From Deltaproteobacteria bacterium GWB2_55_19 (GTDB taxonomy: Bacteria; Desulfobacterota; GWC2-55-46), in contig MGPQ01000019.1 of NCBI GenBank assembly GCA_001797465.1, forward strand, positions 1 through 64,000: 64,000 nt of DNA. The letters are read 5' to 3'. Every line of letters starts with the position of its first letter. The first letter of the stretch is position 1. A model generated the notes under the pieces. It made no database searches, was not told where the DNA came from, and was given only the letters and a program-made list of their open reading frames with translations. Below, piece by piece: positions 49,118-58,175 of this stretch. A program made the position numbers and the translations under genes.

Positions 49118-51087
49118 GCAGGACACTTCTCATTCAGCAGTTCGAACGCCTGGTTCAACTGCGCGTGGCTCCCGAGGATGACGAGTATGTCGCCGTCTTC
49201 GATCAGGTAATCCGCCGGGGGGTTCGTCCGCGCCTCGCCATTCCGGACAATCGCTATGATAGTCGCCCCGGTCTTTTTCCTTAAGTCCAGCGCGGCGAGC
49301 GTCTTGCCGGCGACCATGCAACCCTTGTCCACATAGAATGTGTCCATCACGGTCTTCTCAAGTATCGCCGTCAGTTTTGTGAGCCTCTCTCCGGCTATCG
49401 ACGGGTTCCGGAACATCGCGTACCCTTCCTGCCTTATAAGGTCTATCTGGTTCTGGATGATGTTCCCGGGGACGCGGTAATCGCGGAGGACGCGCGCGAA
49501 TATCTCGACAGAGGTCTCGAACTCCTCGGGTATCACCTGGTTCGCGCCGAGCCTGTAAAGGTCTTCTACCTCCTTTAAATAGCGGGTCCGGACGAGTATC
49601 GAGACCGCCGGGTTCTGGTCGCGCGCGGTCTTTACGATCCTCCTAGTGCTTATCGGGTCGGATATGGCGACGACTACCATCTTGGCGGTATCCACGCCAA
49701 GCGCCTTTATTATCTCAGGGTGGGAGGCGTCGCCGAAGACGGCCTTGTGCCCTCCGGACTTGGCCTCGCGGACCCGCTCCATGTTCACGTCCATTATGAC
49801 GTGGGTTATCGCGGTCTCTTTGAGGACCCGCGCGAGGTTCCGGCCGTTTACGCCGTAGCCGACGATGATAACATGGTTGGAGAGGGAGGACTTTTTCACG
49901 GACTCTCGCGCGTGTCTGCCGAGGCGCCTGCCGACGCCGAGCGCTATCTTCGACGACCTCTGGAAGATGAACGGGGTCGCGGCCATCGTGATTATCGCGG
50001 ACGCGAGGAGCCCCTGGTAGAGACTTTCGCCGAGTAGCCCGAAGTCTTCACCCATCTTTATGAGTATGAACGAGAACTCGCCTATTTGCGCGAGGTTGAG
50101 CCCCGCCGCTATCGAGAGCCTCAGGGGATATTTCAATATCTGCCCCACGCCGACGAGCGCGAGGGACTTTATCGCCATGATGGCTATTACGACCCCGATG
50201 ATGACCGGGAGGTTGGAGATGAGATAATGAAAATCCAGGAGCATACCGATGGAGATGAAAAAGAGGGATGAGAACGTGTCGCGGAACGGTATGACGTCGG
50301 CGACTATCTGGTCGGAGTACTCGGACTCCGATATCGCGAGCCCGGCTATGAACGCGCCTAATGCGAGCGAGAGGCCGAAAAGCGAAGTGACAAGCGCGGT
50401 CCCGAGGCAGACGAGGACTATCGTGAGTATGAAGACCTCGCGGTTCCGGAGCTTCACTACCTGGTTAAATAACCTGGGGATGAGGTATGTGACCGCGATG
50501 ACTATTATGAAAAAGGCTATTATGGAGAGGCCGAGCCCGCGCGCTATCTCGATTGTCGAGGAGGCGCCCTTGCCCCCGATCGACTGTATCACCATGACCA
50601 TCAAAACGACGCAGAGGTCCTGAAAGATAAGTATGCCGAGCGAGAGGTTCCCGTGGGGGGAGTTGACCTCGCCCTTGTCCAGCAGGAGCTTCAATACTAT
50701 GGCTGTGGATGACAGAGAGATGATGAAGCCTAACAGGAGAGAGACCTGCATTGGGTAGCCGAGGAGTATCCCGACGGCGAAGACGACAAGTACGGTGATG
50801 CCCACCTGAAAGCCGCCGCCGAGTATCCCCTCTCTTCTCAAAGAGAGCATCCTCGTTATCGAGAACTCTAATCCGATGGTGAAGAGTAGGAGGACGATGC
50901 CTATCTGCGAGAGGGTCTCGACCGTGCCGATCTCGGTAACAAGCCCGAAGCCGTAAGGGCCGATGATGACGCCGGTCACAAGGAAGCCGATGACCGTCGG
51001 GAGCCCCATTCTCGTAAGGAGGATAGAGATGGGGACCGAGATCGCCATGAGGATGACTATGTCTGTGAGAAGAGGTATGTTTTCCAT
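49114..51087 (-). CDS. CPA2-family cation:proton antiporter with TrkA-N and TrkA-C domains
   Basis: 657 aa KefB/KefC-type protein. The membrane part (about 1-390) has 12 or so helices, e.g. VIGFLVTGVIIGPYGFGLV, LGFIISLSSTAIVLKLLLDK, LAIGAFIAGLAISESEYSDQ-like and AGLNLAQIGEFSFILIKMG. A Rossmann TrkA-N domain follows (HVIIVGYGVNGRNLARVLKE, about 405-520), then TrkA-C (KTLAALDLRKKTGATIIAIV, about 590-650). K+/H+ or Na+/H+ exchange gated by NAD(H) or another nucleotide is the usual role. No SD is visible before ATG. Confidence 0.92.
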   Translation of the reverse strand: MENIPLLTDIVILMAISVPISILLTRMGLPTVIGFLVTGVIIGPYGFGLVTEIGTVETLSQIGIVLLLFTIGLEFSITRMLSLRREGILGGGFQVGITVLVVFAVGILLGYPMQVSLLLGFIISLSSTAIVLKLLLDKGEVNSPHGNLSLGILIFQDLCVVLMVMVIQSIGGKGASSTIEIARGLGLSIIAFFIIVIAVTYLIPRLFNQVVKLRNREVFILTIVLVCLGTALVTSLFGLSLALGAFIAGLAISESEYSDQIVADVIPFRDTFSSLFFISIGMLLDFHYLISNLPVIIGVVIAIMAIKSLALVGVGQILKYPLRLSIAAGLNLAQIGEFSFILIKMGEDFGLLGESLYQGLLASAIITMAATPFIFQRSSKIALGVGRRLGRHARESVKKSSLSNHVIIVGYGVNGRNLARVLKETAITHVIMDVNMERVREAKSGGHKAVFGDASHPEIIKALGVDTAKMVVVAISDPISTRRIVKTARDQNPAVSILVRTRYLKEVEDLYRLGANQVIPEEFETSVEIFARVLRDYRVPGNIIQNQIDLIRQEGYAMFRNPSIAGERLTKLTAILEKTVMDTFYVDKGCMVAGKTLAALDLRKKTGATIIAIVRNGEARTNPPADYLIEDGDILVILGSHAQLNQAFELLNEKCPA

Positions 51088-51185
51088 TTATGGCCGCGAA
51101 AGGGGCTTTAGGTCAAAATAGCATTTTTTCGAGGAGGGTTGCAAGGCGGGTTGCGAGGGGCGCAAAAGGCGTGTGTTCTAAACAG

Positions 51186-51211
51186 TCCCCTCTCCCCTTG
51201 CGGGAGAGGGG
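51186..51211. repeat. CCCTCTCCCC palindrome
   Basis: CCCCTCTCCCCTTGCGGGAG then AGGGG; same type as 15241 and 42579. Confidence 0.65.
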
Positions 51212-51237
51212 AAAGGACGAGGGGGGCAGGGGCAAAT

Positions 51238-51552
51238 TTATTTTCCCGTGCCGGGCTTCTCCTTCTGCTTGAGCGCCGCTATCTCCTTTTCCAGCGCATC
51301 TGTCTCAGCCTCTATCTTTCTTATCTCCTCTATGAGCTTCTGGACCTCTGTCCTTGAGAGGGGGTTTTCCCAGGGGACCCTGGAGGATTCATATACTATG
51401 CCGCCGATTTCAGCGAAGTGCTTCTCGGCCTTCTTGTGGAGGGTGTGTGTCCGAAGACGCAATTTGCCGATCTTCGCGTTCTCCTTTACGGCACTCCAGC
51501 CCTCTTCCACCGCTTTTTTAAGCTCGTCGTTCACATTGTCCCAGAATCCCAT
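51238..51552 (-). CDS. Small coiled-coil protein, unknown function
   Basis: 104 aa. Helical N terminus MGFWDNVNDELKKAVEEGWS, KLRLRTHTLHKKAEKHFAEI in the middle, and a C-terminal coiled coil (TEVQKLIEEIRKIEAETDAL). Similar short helical proteins occur widely in deltaproteobacteria without known function. Good SD (AAGGAG). No TM, no Cys. Confidence 0.75.
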   Translation of the reverse strand: MGFWDNVNDELKKAVEEGWSAVKENAKIGKLRLRTHTLHKKAEKHFAEIGGIVYESSRVPWENPLSRTEVQKLIEEIRKIEAETDALEKEIAALKQKEKPGTGK

Positions 51553-51720
51553 GTCGGTCTCCTTTTATACCCCCATGATAATAGCCTGCAAAGGCGGCTG
51601 TCAAGCCTAATCGGCTGGATAAACGCTGGATTTACCGCAAGGGCATTCTGAATTCCTTTGCAAGGTCCATTTGTTTTAAAGTATACTGTGAGGAAAATAA
51701 AAATCCGGGATTAAGGGACA

Positions 51721-52581
51721 ATGACGAGGAAAGCGCACATAATAGACGGGAAAAAGATATCAGCCGAGGTGCGTGGGGAGCTCAAGGCCGAGGTCGCGGC
51801 CCTTAAGGCAAAGGGGCTAACTCCAGGCCTCGCGGTAGTCCTCGTCGGCGAGAACCCCGCCTCCCAGATATACGTCAGGAACAAGACAAAGGCCTGCGAG
51901 GAGGTGGGGATAAAGTCCTTCCAGCACACGCTCCCAGGCAACGCGAAAGAGGAGGAGCTAATCTCCCTCATAAGGGACCTTAACGCCGATAGCAGTGTCC
52001 ACGGCATACTCGTCCAGTTGCCGCTCCCCTCGCACATGGATTCGGACTCCGTACTCGACCTCATATCGCCATCCAAGGACGTAGACGGCTTCCACCCGTA
52101 CAACATGGGGAGGCTTATGATAGGGAACGCGCTCCTCCAGCCCTGCACGCCATACGGCATAATGAGGTTGCTGGATTCGACGGGCATCGACGCATCGGGC
52201 AAGAACGCCGTCATCATAGGCAGGTCCAACATAGTCGGCAAACCAATGGCCATGATGCTCCTTAAGAGGAACGCTACCGTTACCATCTGCCACTCGAAGA
52301 CAAAGGACCTCCCTGAAAAGGTGCGGGATGCCGACATACTCGTCGCGGCCATAGGCAGGGACAGATTCGTCAAGGGCGACTGGATAAAGGAGGGCGCAAT
52401 CGTGATAGACGTCGGCATGAACCGCGCCTCTGACGGAAAGCTCACAGGGGACGTCGATTTCGAGGCCGCGTCTTTAAGGGCCTCTTACATAACCCCGGTC
52501 CCAGGCGGGGTCGGCCCCATGACGATAGCAATGCTCCTTAAAAACACGGTCGCGGCCGCGAGGAAGGCCTCCGGCCTCTAA
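51721..52581 (+). CDS. folD: Bifunctional methylene-THF dehydrogenase/cyclohydrolase FolD
   Basis: 286 aa, standard length. Interconverts methylene-, methenyl- and formyl-THF with NADP. Blocks: [20 protein letters not shown] (Lys of the active site in YVxxK), [45 protein letters not shown] (NADP site) and [18 protein letters not shown]. MetV-like gene follows 11 bp later: two successive C1 steps. The SD is AAGGGAC. With the gcv operon this shows THF-based glycine/C1 metabolism. Confidence 0.97.
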   Translation: MTRKAHIIDGKKISAEVRGELKAEVAALKAKGLTPGLAVVLVGENPASQIYVRNKTKACEEVGIKSFQHTLPGNAKEEELISLIRDLNADSSVHGILVQLPLPSHMDSDSVLDLISPSKDVDGFHPYNMGRLMIGNALLQPCTPYGIMRLLDSTGIDASGKNAVIIGRSNIVGKPMAMMLLKRNATVTICHSKTKDLPEKVRDADILVAAIGRDRFVKGDWIKEGAIVIDVGMNRASDGKLTGDVDFEAASLRASYITPVPGGVGPMTIAMLLKNTVAAARKASGL

Positions 52582-52592
52582 CCATACCATCC

Positions 52593-53270
52593 ATGATAAT
52601 CACGAAGAAAAAAGATATAGAGAAGATAGTAGAGGCGCTCAAAGGCAAGAAGACCGTCTGGCTCTTCGGGTGCGACTCCTGCGCCGAGCAGTGCCAGACA
52701 GGCGGCAGGAAAGAGCTCGAAGAGATGTCGAGGGTCTTGACCGAGCGCGGGTTCGAGGTCGCGGGGTCGTCGCTACCCGAGGAGACCTGTTACAGGCAAT
52801 TGGCGATGCGCGAGTACAGGACAAAAGAGGCCCTGCCAAAGGCGGACGCGGTCCTTGTCCTTGCCTGCGGCGCGGGCGTGCGCACAGTCGCCGACGTCGC
52901 GGAAGAGACCCAGCCGGTGCTCCCGGCACTCGACTCCATTTTCCTTGCGACGGTTGAGAGGGTCGGCAGGTTTTACGAGGGGTGCTCGCTATGCGGCGAG
53001 TGCGTGCTCATTGAGACAGGCGGCATCTGCCCGCACACGGAGTGCCCGAAGGGGCTCTTGAACGGCCCGTGCGGAGGGGTAGTGGACGGCATGTGCGAGG
53101 TAAGCCCGGACAACGAATGCGCCTGGGTAAGGATATACAAGAGGCTCAAGGAGCAGGGCAGGCTCCACCTTATGAAAAAGATCACGCCCCCCAAGGACAA
53201 CTCCATCGGCGTCAGACCCAGGAACGTGTTGCTCCGCGAGGCCGCCCGCCCCATCCAGAAGAAGCGCTGA
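52593..53270 (+). CDS. MetV-like methylene-THF reductase C-terminal-domain protein
   Basis: 225 aa, the zinc/FeS-type MetV accessory of acetogenic and other anaerobic MTHFR. Cysteine motifs: CDSCAEQCQTGG near the N terminus, then CGAGVRTVA, CSLCGECVLIETGGICPHTE and CPKGLLNGPCGG, with VDGMCEV and ECAWV: enough Cys for metal centres. In acetogens it works with MetF, but no metF is in the window; it sits with folD. It could channel methylene-THF reduction, or be a free-standing domain. Confidence 0.85.
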   Translation: MIITKKKDIEKIVEALKGKKTVWLFGCDSCAEQCQTGGRKELEEMSRVLTERGFEVAGSSLPEETCYRQLAMREYRTKEALPKADAVLVLACGAGVRTVADVAEETQPVLPALDSIFLATVERVGRFYEGCSLCGECVLIETGGICPHTECPKGLLNGPCGGVVDGMCEVSPDNECAWVRIYKRLKEQGRLHLMKKITPPKDNSIGVRPRNVLLREAARPIQKKR

Positions 53271-53284
53271 CCAGCGTCTTTCAC

Positions 53285-53313
53285 TTGACAGGGAAGGGCG
53301 CGGCTATTATCAT
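53285..53313 (+). promoter_or_regulatory. Sigma-70 promoter of the efflux operon
   Basis: TTGACA (53285-53290), 17 bp, TATCAT (53308-53313): five of six -10 positions. Lies in the 77-bp gap before the TolC-like gene. Confidence 0.7.
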
Positions 53314-53347
53314 CCCCTTATCTCACCTACCTAAAGGTCTTTGCCTC

Positions 53348-54829
53348 ATGCGCAATTACGCGAAAACCGCCATAACAGTCGCCCTCCTCGCCCTTTTACC
53401 AACAGGCGCGAGCGCGGAGGAGCAAGGGAAAGAGATGTTTCTCTCCCTTAAGGACGGGGCTGTTTTGGTCCTCGGGAACAACCTGGACATAACGATAGAG
53501 CGGGTCTCCCCCGAGATAGCCGAGGCAGGGATATTGGCCGAGGAGGGCGCCTTTGACTTAAGCCTCTTCGGATCGATGAAGAGGCAGGACGTCATGACCC
53601 CATTGAGCGCGCGCGAAAGCGTCTCACTCGGCGGGCTCTCAACGCTTGACTCGACTACATACAGCCTTGAGACCGGCGTAACCGGCAAATCCAGGTACGG
53701 GACCGAGTACACGCTTGAAGTAAGGAACGACTGGACCTCGGAGACGCTGAACGCCTTCGACTACGAGTACCAGTCCTTCACCGGCTTTACCGTCACACAG
53801 CCTTTGCTTAAAGGCTTCGGGGAGGACTCCAACATCGCGGAGCTTAAAGTGGCGCGGAAGGACAGGGACATATCCGTCCACAGGCTCAAGCAGAAGATAC
53901 TCGACACCGTCGCCGAGTTCGGTCTTAAGTTCTGGGACCTCGTCAGGGTCCGCGAGGAGCTTAAGGTACGGGTGGAATCGCAGAACCTCGCCGGGACGCT
54001 CTATAATATAAACAGGAAAAAGCTCGATGCCGGGGCGATTTCCGCGCTTGAGGCCGTGCAGGCCGAGGCCGCCGCGGCGGCGAGGAAGGACGACGTCATA
54101 GTCGCGCTAAAATCCGTCAAGGACACGGAGAACGCGATAAAGATGCTCATCGCCTCTGACCTCCACGCCATAAAGGACACCGAAATCATTCCCTCGCCCG
54201 ACTCCCCCCTGAAGGCCGAGGACGAGGGGTACGAGGAGAGCGTGAAAAAAGCAGTCGCAACGCGCCCCGACTACCGCGAGACAATCGCGGTAATAGACAA
54301 GGGGCGTTTGCAGGCAGTCTTTGCAGAAGACCAGAAGCGCCCCGAGGTCGACCTTGAGGCGAGCTATGGATATAACGGCATAGGGGACAGATTCAGTTCA
54401 TCCTTCGATCTCGACTCCCCCGAGTGGACGATAGGGCTCTCATTCAGCTACCCCATAGGCAACAGGGCCGCAGTGGGGGCGCTAACTGCCGCGAGGCTTG
54501 AGACGGACCAGGCGGTCTTGAGGCTCCGGAGGCTCGAACAGCAGATAATACTTAACATCGACAACGCGCTTAAGGACATAGGGTCCGGGAGGGCCCGGCT
54601 GGAGGCCGCGCGCATAGCGGCAAACCTTACAAGGGAGTCGCTCGTGGCCGAAGAGAAGAAGCTCTCGGCAGGCAGGTCCACTACCTTCAATGTACTCCGC
54701 ATACAGGAGGACCTCGCGAAGGCGCGCCTGAACGAGATAGCCGCGTTCTCAGACCTCAATAAGGCGATAATCACCTATTACAGGGAAAAGGGGACGCTCC
54801 TGGACGAGCTCTCCATAAAGATGGACTGA
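53348..54829 (+). CDS. TolC-family outer-membrane efflux protein
   Basis: 493 aa. The start is ATG 53348, opening the signal peptide RNYAKTAITVALLALLPTGA (AEE cleavage); a longer frame from 53042 overlaps metV and is rejected. TolC repeats: SLKDGAVLVLGNNLDITIER, and second half FEDRFSSSFDLDSPEWTIGL-like, RLEAARIAANLTRESLVAEE, LNEIAAFSDLNKAIITYYRE. Forms the outer-membrane duct of a tripartite pump. Good SD (AAAGG). First gene of an operon with an adaptor, ATPase and permease. Confidence 0.93.
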   Translation: MRNYAKTAITVALLALLPTGASAEEQGKEMFLSLKDGAVLVLGNNLDITIERVSPEIAEAGILAEEGAFDLSLFGSMKRQDVMTPLSARESVSLGGLSTLDSTTYSLETGVTGKSRYGTEYTLEVRNDWTSETLNAFDYEYQSFTGFTVTQPLLKGFGEDSNIAELKVARKDRDISVHRLKQKILDTVAEFGLKFWDLVRVREELKVRVESQNLAGTLYNINRKKLDAGAISALEAVQAEAAAAARKDDVIVALKSVKDTENAIKMLIASDLHAIKDTEIIPSPDSPLKAEDEGYEESVKKAVATRPDYRETIAVIDKGRLQAVFAEDQKRPEVDLEASYGYNGIGDRFSSSFDLDSPEWTIGLSFSYPIGNRAAVGALTAARLETDQAVLRLRRLEQQIILNIDNALKDIGSGRARLEAARIAANLTRESLVAEEKKLSAGRSTTFNVLRIQEDLAKARLNEIAAFSDLNKAIITYYREKGTLLDELSIKMD

Positions 54830-54834
54830 AGACA

Positions 54835-55992
54835 ATGGGTCTCTTGAAGAAGAAGGCAATATTCTACGCGATACCCGCGCTCGTCGTCATTGCGGGTGCG
54901 ATATTTTTCTTTACAGGCGCGGGCAAACCCGTGAACGACGCTCTCCCGATAAAGACCGCGAAGGCCCTCCGTGGGGATTTGAGGATCGAGGTCGTCTCAG
55001 CCGGGGTCGTCTCACCCGACGTCGAGGTCGTCGTCAAAAGCAAGGCCGGCGGGGAGATAACGGAGTTCCCTTTTAACGAGGGAGACACGGTCAAAAAGGG
55101 GCAGGTGATAGTAAAACTCGACCCCAAGACGGAAAGGGCGCGAGCGAACCAGGCCGAGGCGAACCAACTGATGGCAAAGGCGCGGCTTGATAAGGCGCGG
55201 ATATCTTTGAAGGATGTCTCCGTGAAGCTCTCCCGCCAGAGGAAGCTCTTTCAGGAAGGGATAATATCAAGACAGGAGCTCGACGACGCGGAGGTCTCGA
55301 TAGAAAAGGCGCGGACCGACATCGCACTCTCCGAGGCCGAGCTACTGCAGTCCCGGGAGGCCCTGAAAGAGGCGAACGACAGGCTCTCGGATACGGAGAT
55401 AAAGGCCCCGTTCGCCGGGACGATATTGAAAAAATTCGTAGACCGCGGGCAGGTGATATCCTCTACTGTTTCCTCGGCCTCCGAAGGCACTCAGATATTC
55501 AGCATCGCCGACCTCGATAAGATCCGCGTCGTAGCCGAGGTCGACGAGGTGGACATCGCGAGGATCGTCCCAGGCCAGGAGGCCTCGATAAAGATTGACT
55601 CCATGCCCGAGAAGGCCTTCGCTGGGACGATAGAGAGGATAGCGCCGAAGGGCAAGGTCGCGAGGACTGTGACGGTCTTTGAAGTAGTCGTCGCCATAAC
55701 CGATAAGGACAAGGCGCTCCTCAAGCCGGGCATGACCGCCGACGTAAAGGTCCTCACAAAGCTCGTAACAGGCGCGCTCCTCGTCCCAAAAGAGGCGGTT
55801 AAAACCAAAGACGGCGGAACGGGCGTCTATGTGATGGAGAACGGCGCGCCCAGGTGGACGCCTGTAAAGACCGCCGAGACTAACGGAGTCCATACGGTCG
55901 TCTCAGAGGGCATAGGGGACGCCTCCGAGGTCGTCACCTCATTGATAAACGCCAACGGCGGGAAGACCCAGAAGAAGAGGTTCTTCTTCTAA
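54835..55992 (+). CDS. HlyD/MFP-type periplasmic adaptor subunit
   Basis: 385 aa. One N-terminal TM/signal (YAIPALVVIAGAIFFFTGA), a lipoyl-like barrel half (VVVKSKAGGEITEFPFNEGD), a coiled-coil hairpin (about 95-190), the matching lipoyl half (SDTEIKAPFAGTILKKFVDR) and a beta-barrel (EVDEVDIARIVPGQEASIKI). Begins 5 bp after the TolC-like gene. MacA-type partner for the ABC genes that follow after 243 bp. Confidence 0.94.
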   Translation: MGLLKKKAIFYAIPALVVIAGAIFFFTGAGKPVNDALPIKTAKALRGDLRIEVVSAGVVSPDVEVVVKSKAGGEITEFPFNEGDTVKKGQVIVKLDPKTERARANQAEANQLMAKARLDKARISLKDVSVKLSRQRKLFQEGIISRQELDDAEVSIEKARTDIALSEAELLQSREALKEANDRLSDTEIKAPFAGTILKKFVDRGQVISSTVSSASEGTQIFSIADLDKIRVVAEVDEVDIARIVPGQEASIKIDSMPEKAFAGTIERIAPKGKVARTVTVFEVVVAITDKDKALLKPGMTADVKVLTKLVTGALLVPKEAVKTKDGGTGVYVMENGAPRWTPVKTAETNGVHTVVSEGIGDASEVVTSLINANGGKTQKKRFFF

Positions 55993-56101
55993 TTCTGGAT
56001 GCCAAAGCATCTCCGGGCCTGATAGAGTAGATGCAGCACAGACGCTCGATACGAACTTTGCCCGTCCGGCAAGGACTGCTCGGCGCATGGCTGTTGGTTG
56101 A

Positions 56102-56192
56102 TCCCCTCTTTTTTAAAGAGGGGTTGGGGGGGGATTATCTCAAAGAGTTTTTTTAATCCCCCTGAATCCCCCTTTAGAAAAGGGGGAGAACA
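56102..56192. repeat. CCCCTC/AAAGAGGGG palindromic repeats
   Basis: CCCCTCTTTTTTAAAGAGGG (56103-56122 region) then GGTTGGGGGGGG, and later AATCCCCCTGAATCCCCCTT with AGAAAAGGGGGAG. These lie between the adaptor and ATPase genes and create a spurious upstream extension of the latter. Confidence 0.7.
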
Positions 56193-56235
56193 TCCCCTTC
56201 TCTCAGGGGCTCACCCTATAAACCATTTATCAAAA

Positions 56236-56901
56236 TTGATAGAACTCACTTCCATAACAAAGAAGTACATGATGGGCTCCTCGGAGGTCGACGTCCTTAA
56301 GGGCGTCGACTTGAAGATAGAGTCCGGCGAGTTCGTCTCCATAATGGGCCCTTCAGGCTCAGGCAAATCCACTCTCATGAACATAATCGGGTGCCTCGAC
56401 AGGCCGACCGGAGGCTCGTACATCTTGAACGGGACGAGGGTCGACGAGATGGACGAAGAGGCGCTGGCGAAGGTGAGGAACACTAACATCGGGTTCGTCT
56501 TCCAGACCTTCAACCTCCTTGCGAGAGAGAGCGCGACGGAGAACGTCGAGCTCCCGTTATTATATTCCGGGGTAAAGGAGCCGAGGGCGCTTGCCGTCGA
56601 GGCGTTAAAAGAGGTGGGGCTCGGCCACAGGCTCGGCCACAGGCCGAACGAGCTCTCGGGCGGGGAGAGGCAGAGGGTCGCGATAGCCAGGGCGATAGTC
56701 CTTAACCCATCGATAATACTCGGGGACGAGCCTACCGGGAACCTCGACTCCAGGACAGGCGCCGAGATAATGGACATACTTAAAGACCTGAACGCGAAAG
56801 GGACGACCCTCGTAGTAGTCACGCACGACCCCGCTATCGCGGCGCACTCGCAACGGGTCATAAACATAATGGACGGCGTTATAACGGGCAGGGCCGGCTG
56901 A
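56236..56901 (+). CDS. ABC transporter ATP-binding protein, MacB/LolD-type
   Basis: 221 aa from a TTG at 56236 (LIELTSITKKYMMGSSEVDV), the position where LolD/MacB proteins begin; an in-frame extension to 56098 would be made of repeat DNA. Walker A GPSGSGKSTLM, Q-loop FVFQTFNLL, signature LSGGERQRVAIARAI, Walker B IILGDEPTGNLD, H-loop THDPAIAAHS. Powers the following permease; ATG/TGATG overlap with it. SD for TTG weak, so the exact start is uncertain. Confidence 0.92.
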   Translation: MIELTSITKKYMMGSSEVDVLKGVDLKIESGEFVSIMGPSGSGKSTLMNIIGCLDRPTGGSYILNGTRVDEMDEEALAKVRNTNIGFVFQTFNLLARESATENVELPLLYSGVKEPRALAVEALKEVGLGHRLGHRPNELSGGERQRVAIARAIVLNPSIILGDEPTGNLDSRTGAEIMDILKDLNAKGTTLVVVTHDPAIAAHSQRVINIMDGVITGRAG

Positions 56902-58109
56902 TGTTAATCTGGCAGGTCATAAAGGTCGCGTGGAGGTCCATCCTCGCGAACAAGATGAGGACCGCCCTTACCATGCTCGGCATCATCATAGGGGTAGCCG
57001 CGATAATCGCCATGTTGTCCCTCGGCGAGGGGGCGAAGAAGCAGGTGATGGAGTCCATCTCGAGGTTCGGGACGAACCAGTTGAAGGTAAGGCCGGGCGC
57101 CGCGCGCCTCGGGCACGTCCGGACAGGGTCGGTAGAGAACCTCACCATGGACGACGCCGAGGCGATAAAAAGAGAGGTCCCCGGCATCCGGAGCATAAGC
57201 CCGTCTGTCGGCTCCACGGGCCAGCTCAAGTACGCGAACAGGAACGCGACGTCCCTGATAACCGGCACGACCCCGCTATTCATGGAGATAAACAACTTCC
57301 CTGTGGCGGAAGGCAGGTTCTTCGACGAGACGGACATCAAACTCATGAAGAGGGTCGCCGCTATCGGCACCACGGTGAGGAAAGACCTCTTCGAGGACGG
57401 CCCCGCCATAGGGGAGGAGATAAAGATAGAAGGGCAGACCTTCACGGTCATAGGCATCATGTCGATGAAGGGGCAGACTCCGTGGTTCGACCCCGACGAC
57501 CAGGTCTTTATCCCTGTCTCCACGTACATGAGGAGGTTATATAACCAGGACTTCCTTAACGACATAAACATCCAGGTCGAGAGCTACGAGGAGATCCCGG
57601 ATGTGAAGAAGGGGATTGAGCGGGTCCTGCGCGCCCGCCACAGGATACCCGAAGGCGTGGAAAGCGACTTCTCGATAAGGGATTTTTCCGAGATGATAGC
57701 TACGATGCAGAAGACCTCCCAGACCTTCTCCATCCTTTTATCCGGCATAGCCGCCGTCTCTCTCCTCGTCGGCGGCATAGGGGTCATGAACATAATGCTC
57801 GTTTCGGTTACGGAGCGTACGAGGGAGATAGGCATACGCATGGCCGTCGGCGCGCGCAGAAGCGACATACTCCGGCAGTTCCTGATTGAAGCGCTCGTCA
57901 TAACCGTTTCCGGCGGGCTCATAGGCATCGCGCTCGGCGTAGGGCTCGGCGCGTCGATATCCTATTTCGGGGACTGGGAGACTGTCATAACCCCGTCGTC
58001 CATCGCGCTCGGGTTCTTCTTTTCGGTCCTCATCGGGCTCATATTCGGCATATACCCGGCAAGAAAGGCCTCGCTGCTTGACCCGATAGAGGCCTTGAGA
58101 TATGAATAG
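56901..58109 (+). CDS. MacB-like ABC transporter permease
   Basis: 402 aa, MacB/FtsX topology: TM1 (about 20-45, MRTALTMLGIIIGVAAIIAM), a MacB_PCD periplasmic domain (about 50-245), and three C-terminal TMs (ILLSGIAAVSLLVGGIGVMN, SGGLIGIALGVGLGASISYF, SSIALGFFFSVLIGLIFGIY). Ends in PARKASLLDPIEALRYE, the classic family terminus. Together with the ATPase, adaptor and TolC-like protein it makes a tripartite exporter of a hydrophobic or peptide substrate. Confidence 0.95.
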   Translation: MLIWQVIKVAWRSILANKMRTALTMLGIIIGVAAIIAMLSLGEGAKKQVMESISRFGTNQLKVRPGAARLGHVRTGSVENLTMDDAEAIKREVPGIRSISPSVGSTGQLKYANRNATSLITGTTPLFMEINNFPVAEGRFFDETDIKLMKRVAAIGTTVRKDLFEDGPAIGEEIKIEGQTFTVIGIMSMKGQTPWFDPDDQVFIPVSTYMRRLYNQDFLNDINIQVESYEEIPDVKKGIERVLRARHRIPEGVESDFSIRDFSEMIATMQKTSQTFSILLSGIAAVSLLVGGIGVMNIMLVSVTERTREIGIRMAVGARRSDILRQFLIEALVITVSGGLIGIALGVGLGASISYFGDWETVITPSSIALGFFFSVLIGLIFGIYPARKASLLDPIEALRYE

Positions 58110-58175
58110 CAAAAATCGTTATTTTCAAAATAGTCAAAAGCCGGATATTCGCGCGCAAAGACCCGTGGAAAATGA

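Noticed and set aside
53042-53347. Upstream extension of the TolC-like protein
   Set aside because: It overlaps the metV-like gene in another frame and lacks family residues; the signal peptide begins at 53348.
56098-56235. Upstream extension of the MacB-type ATPase
   Set aside because: It is translated repeat DNA (proline/glycine-rich), not homologous to ABC ATPases.
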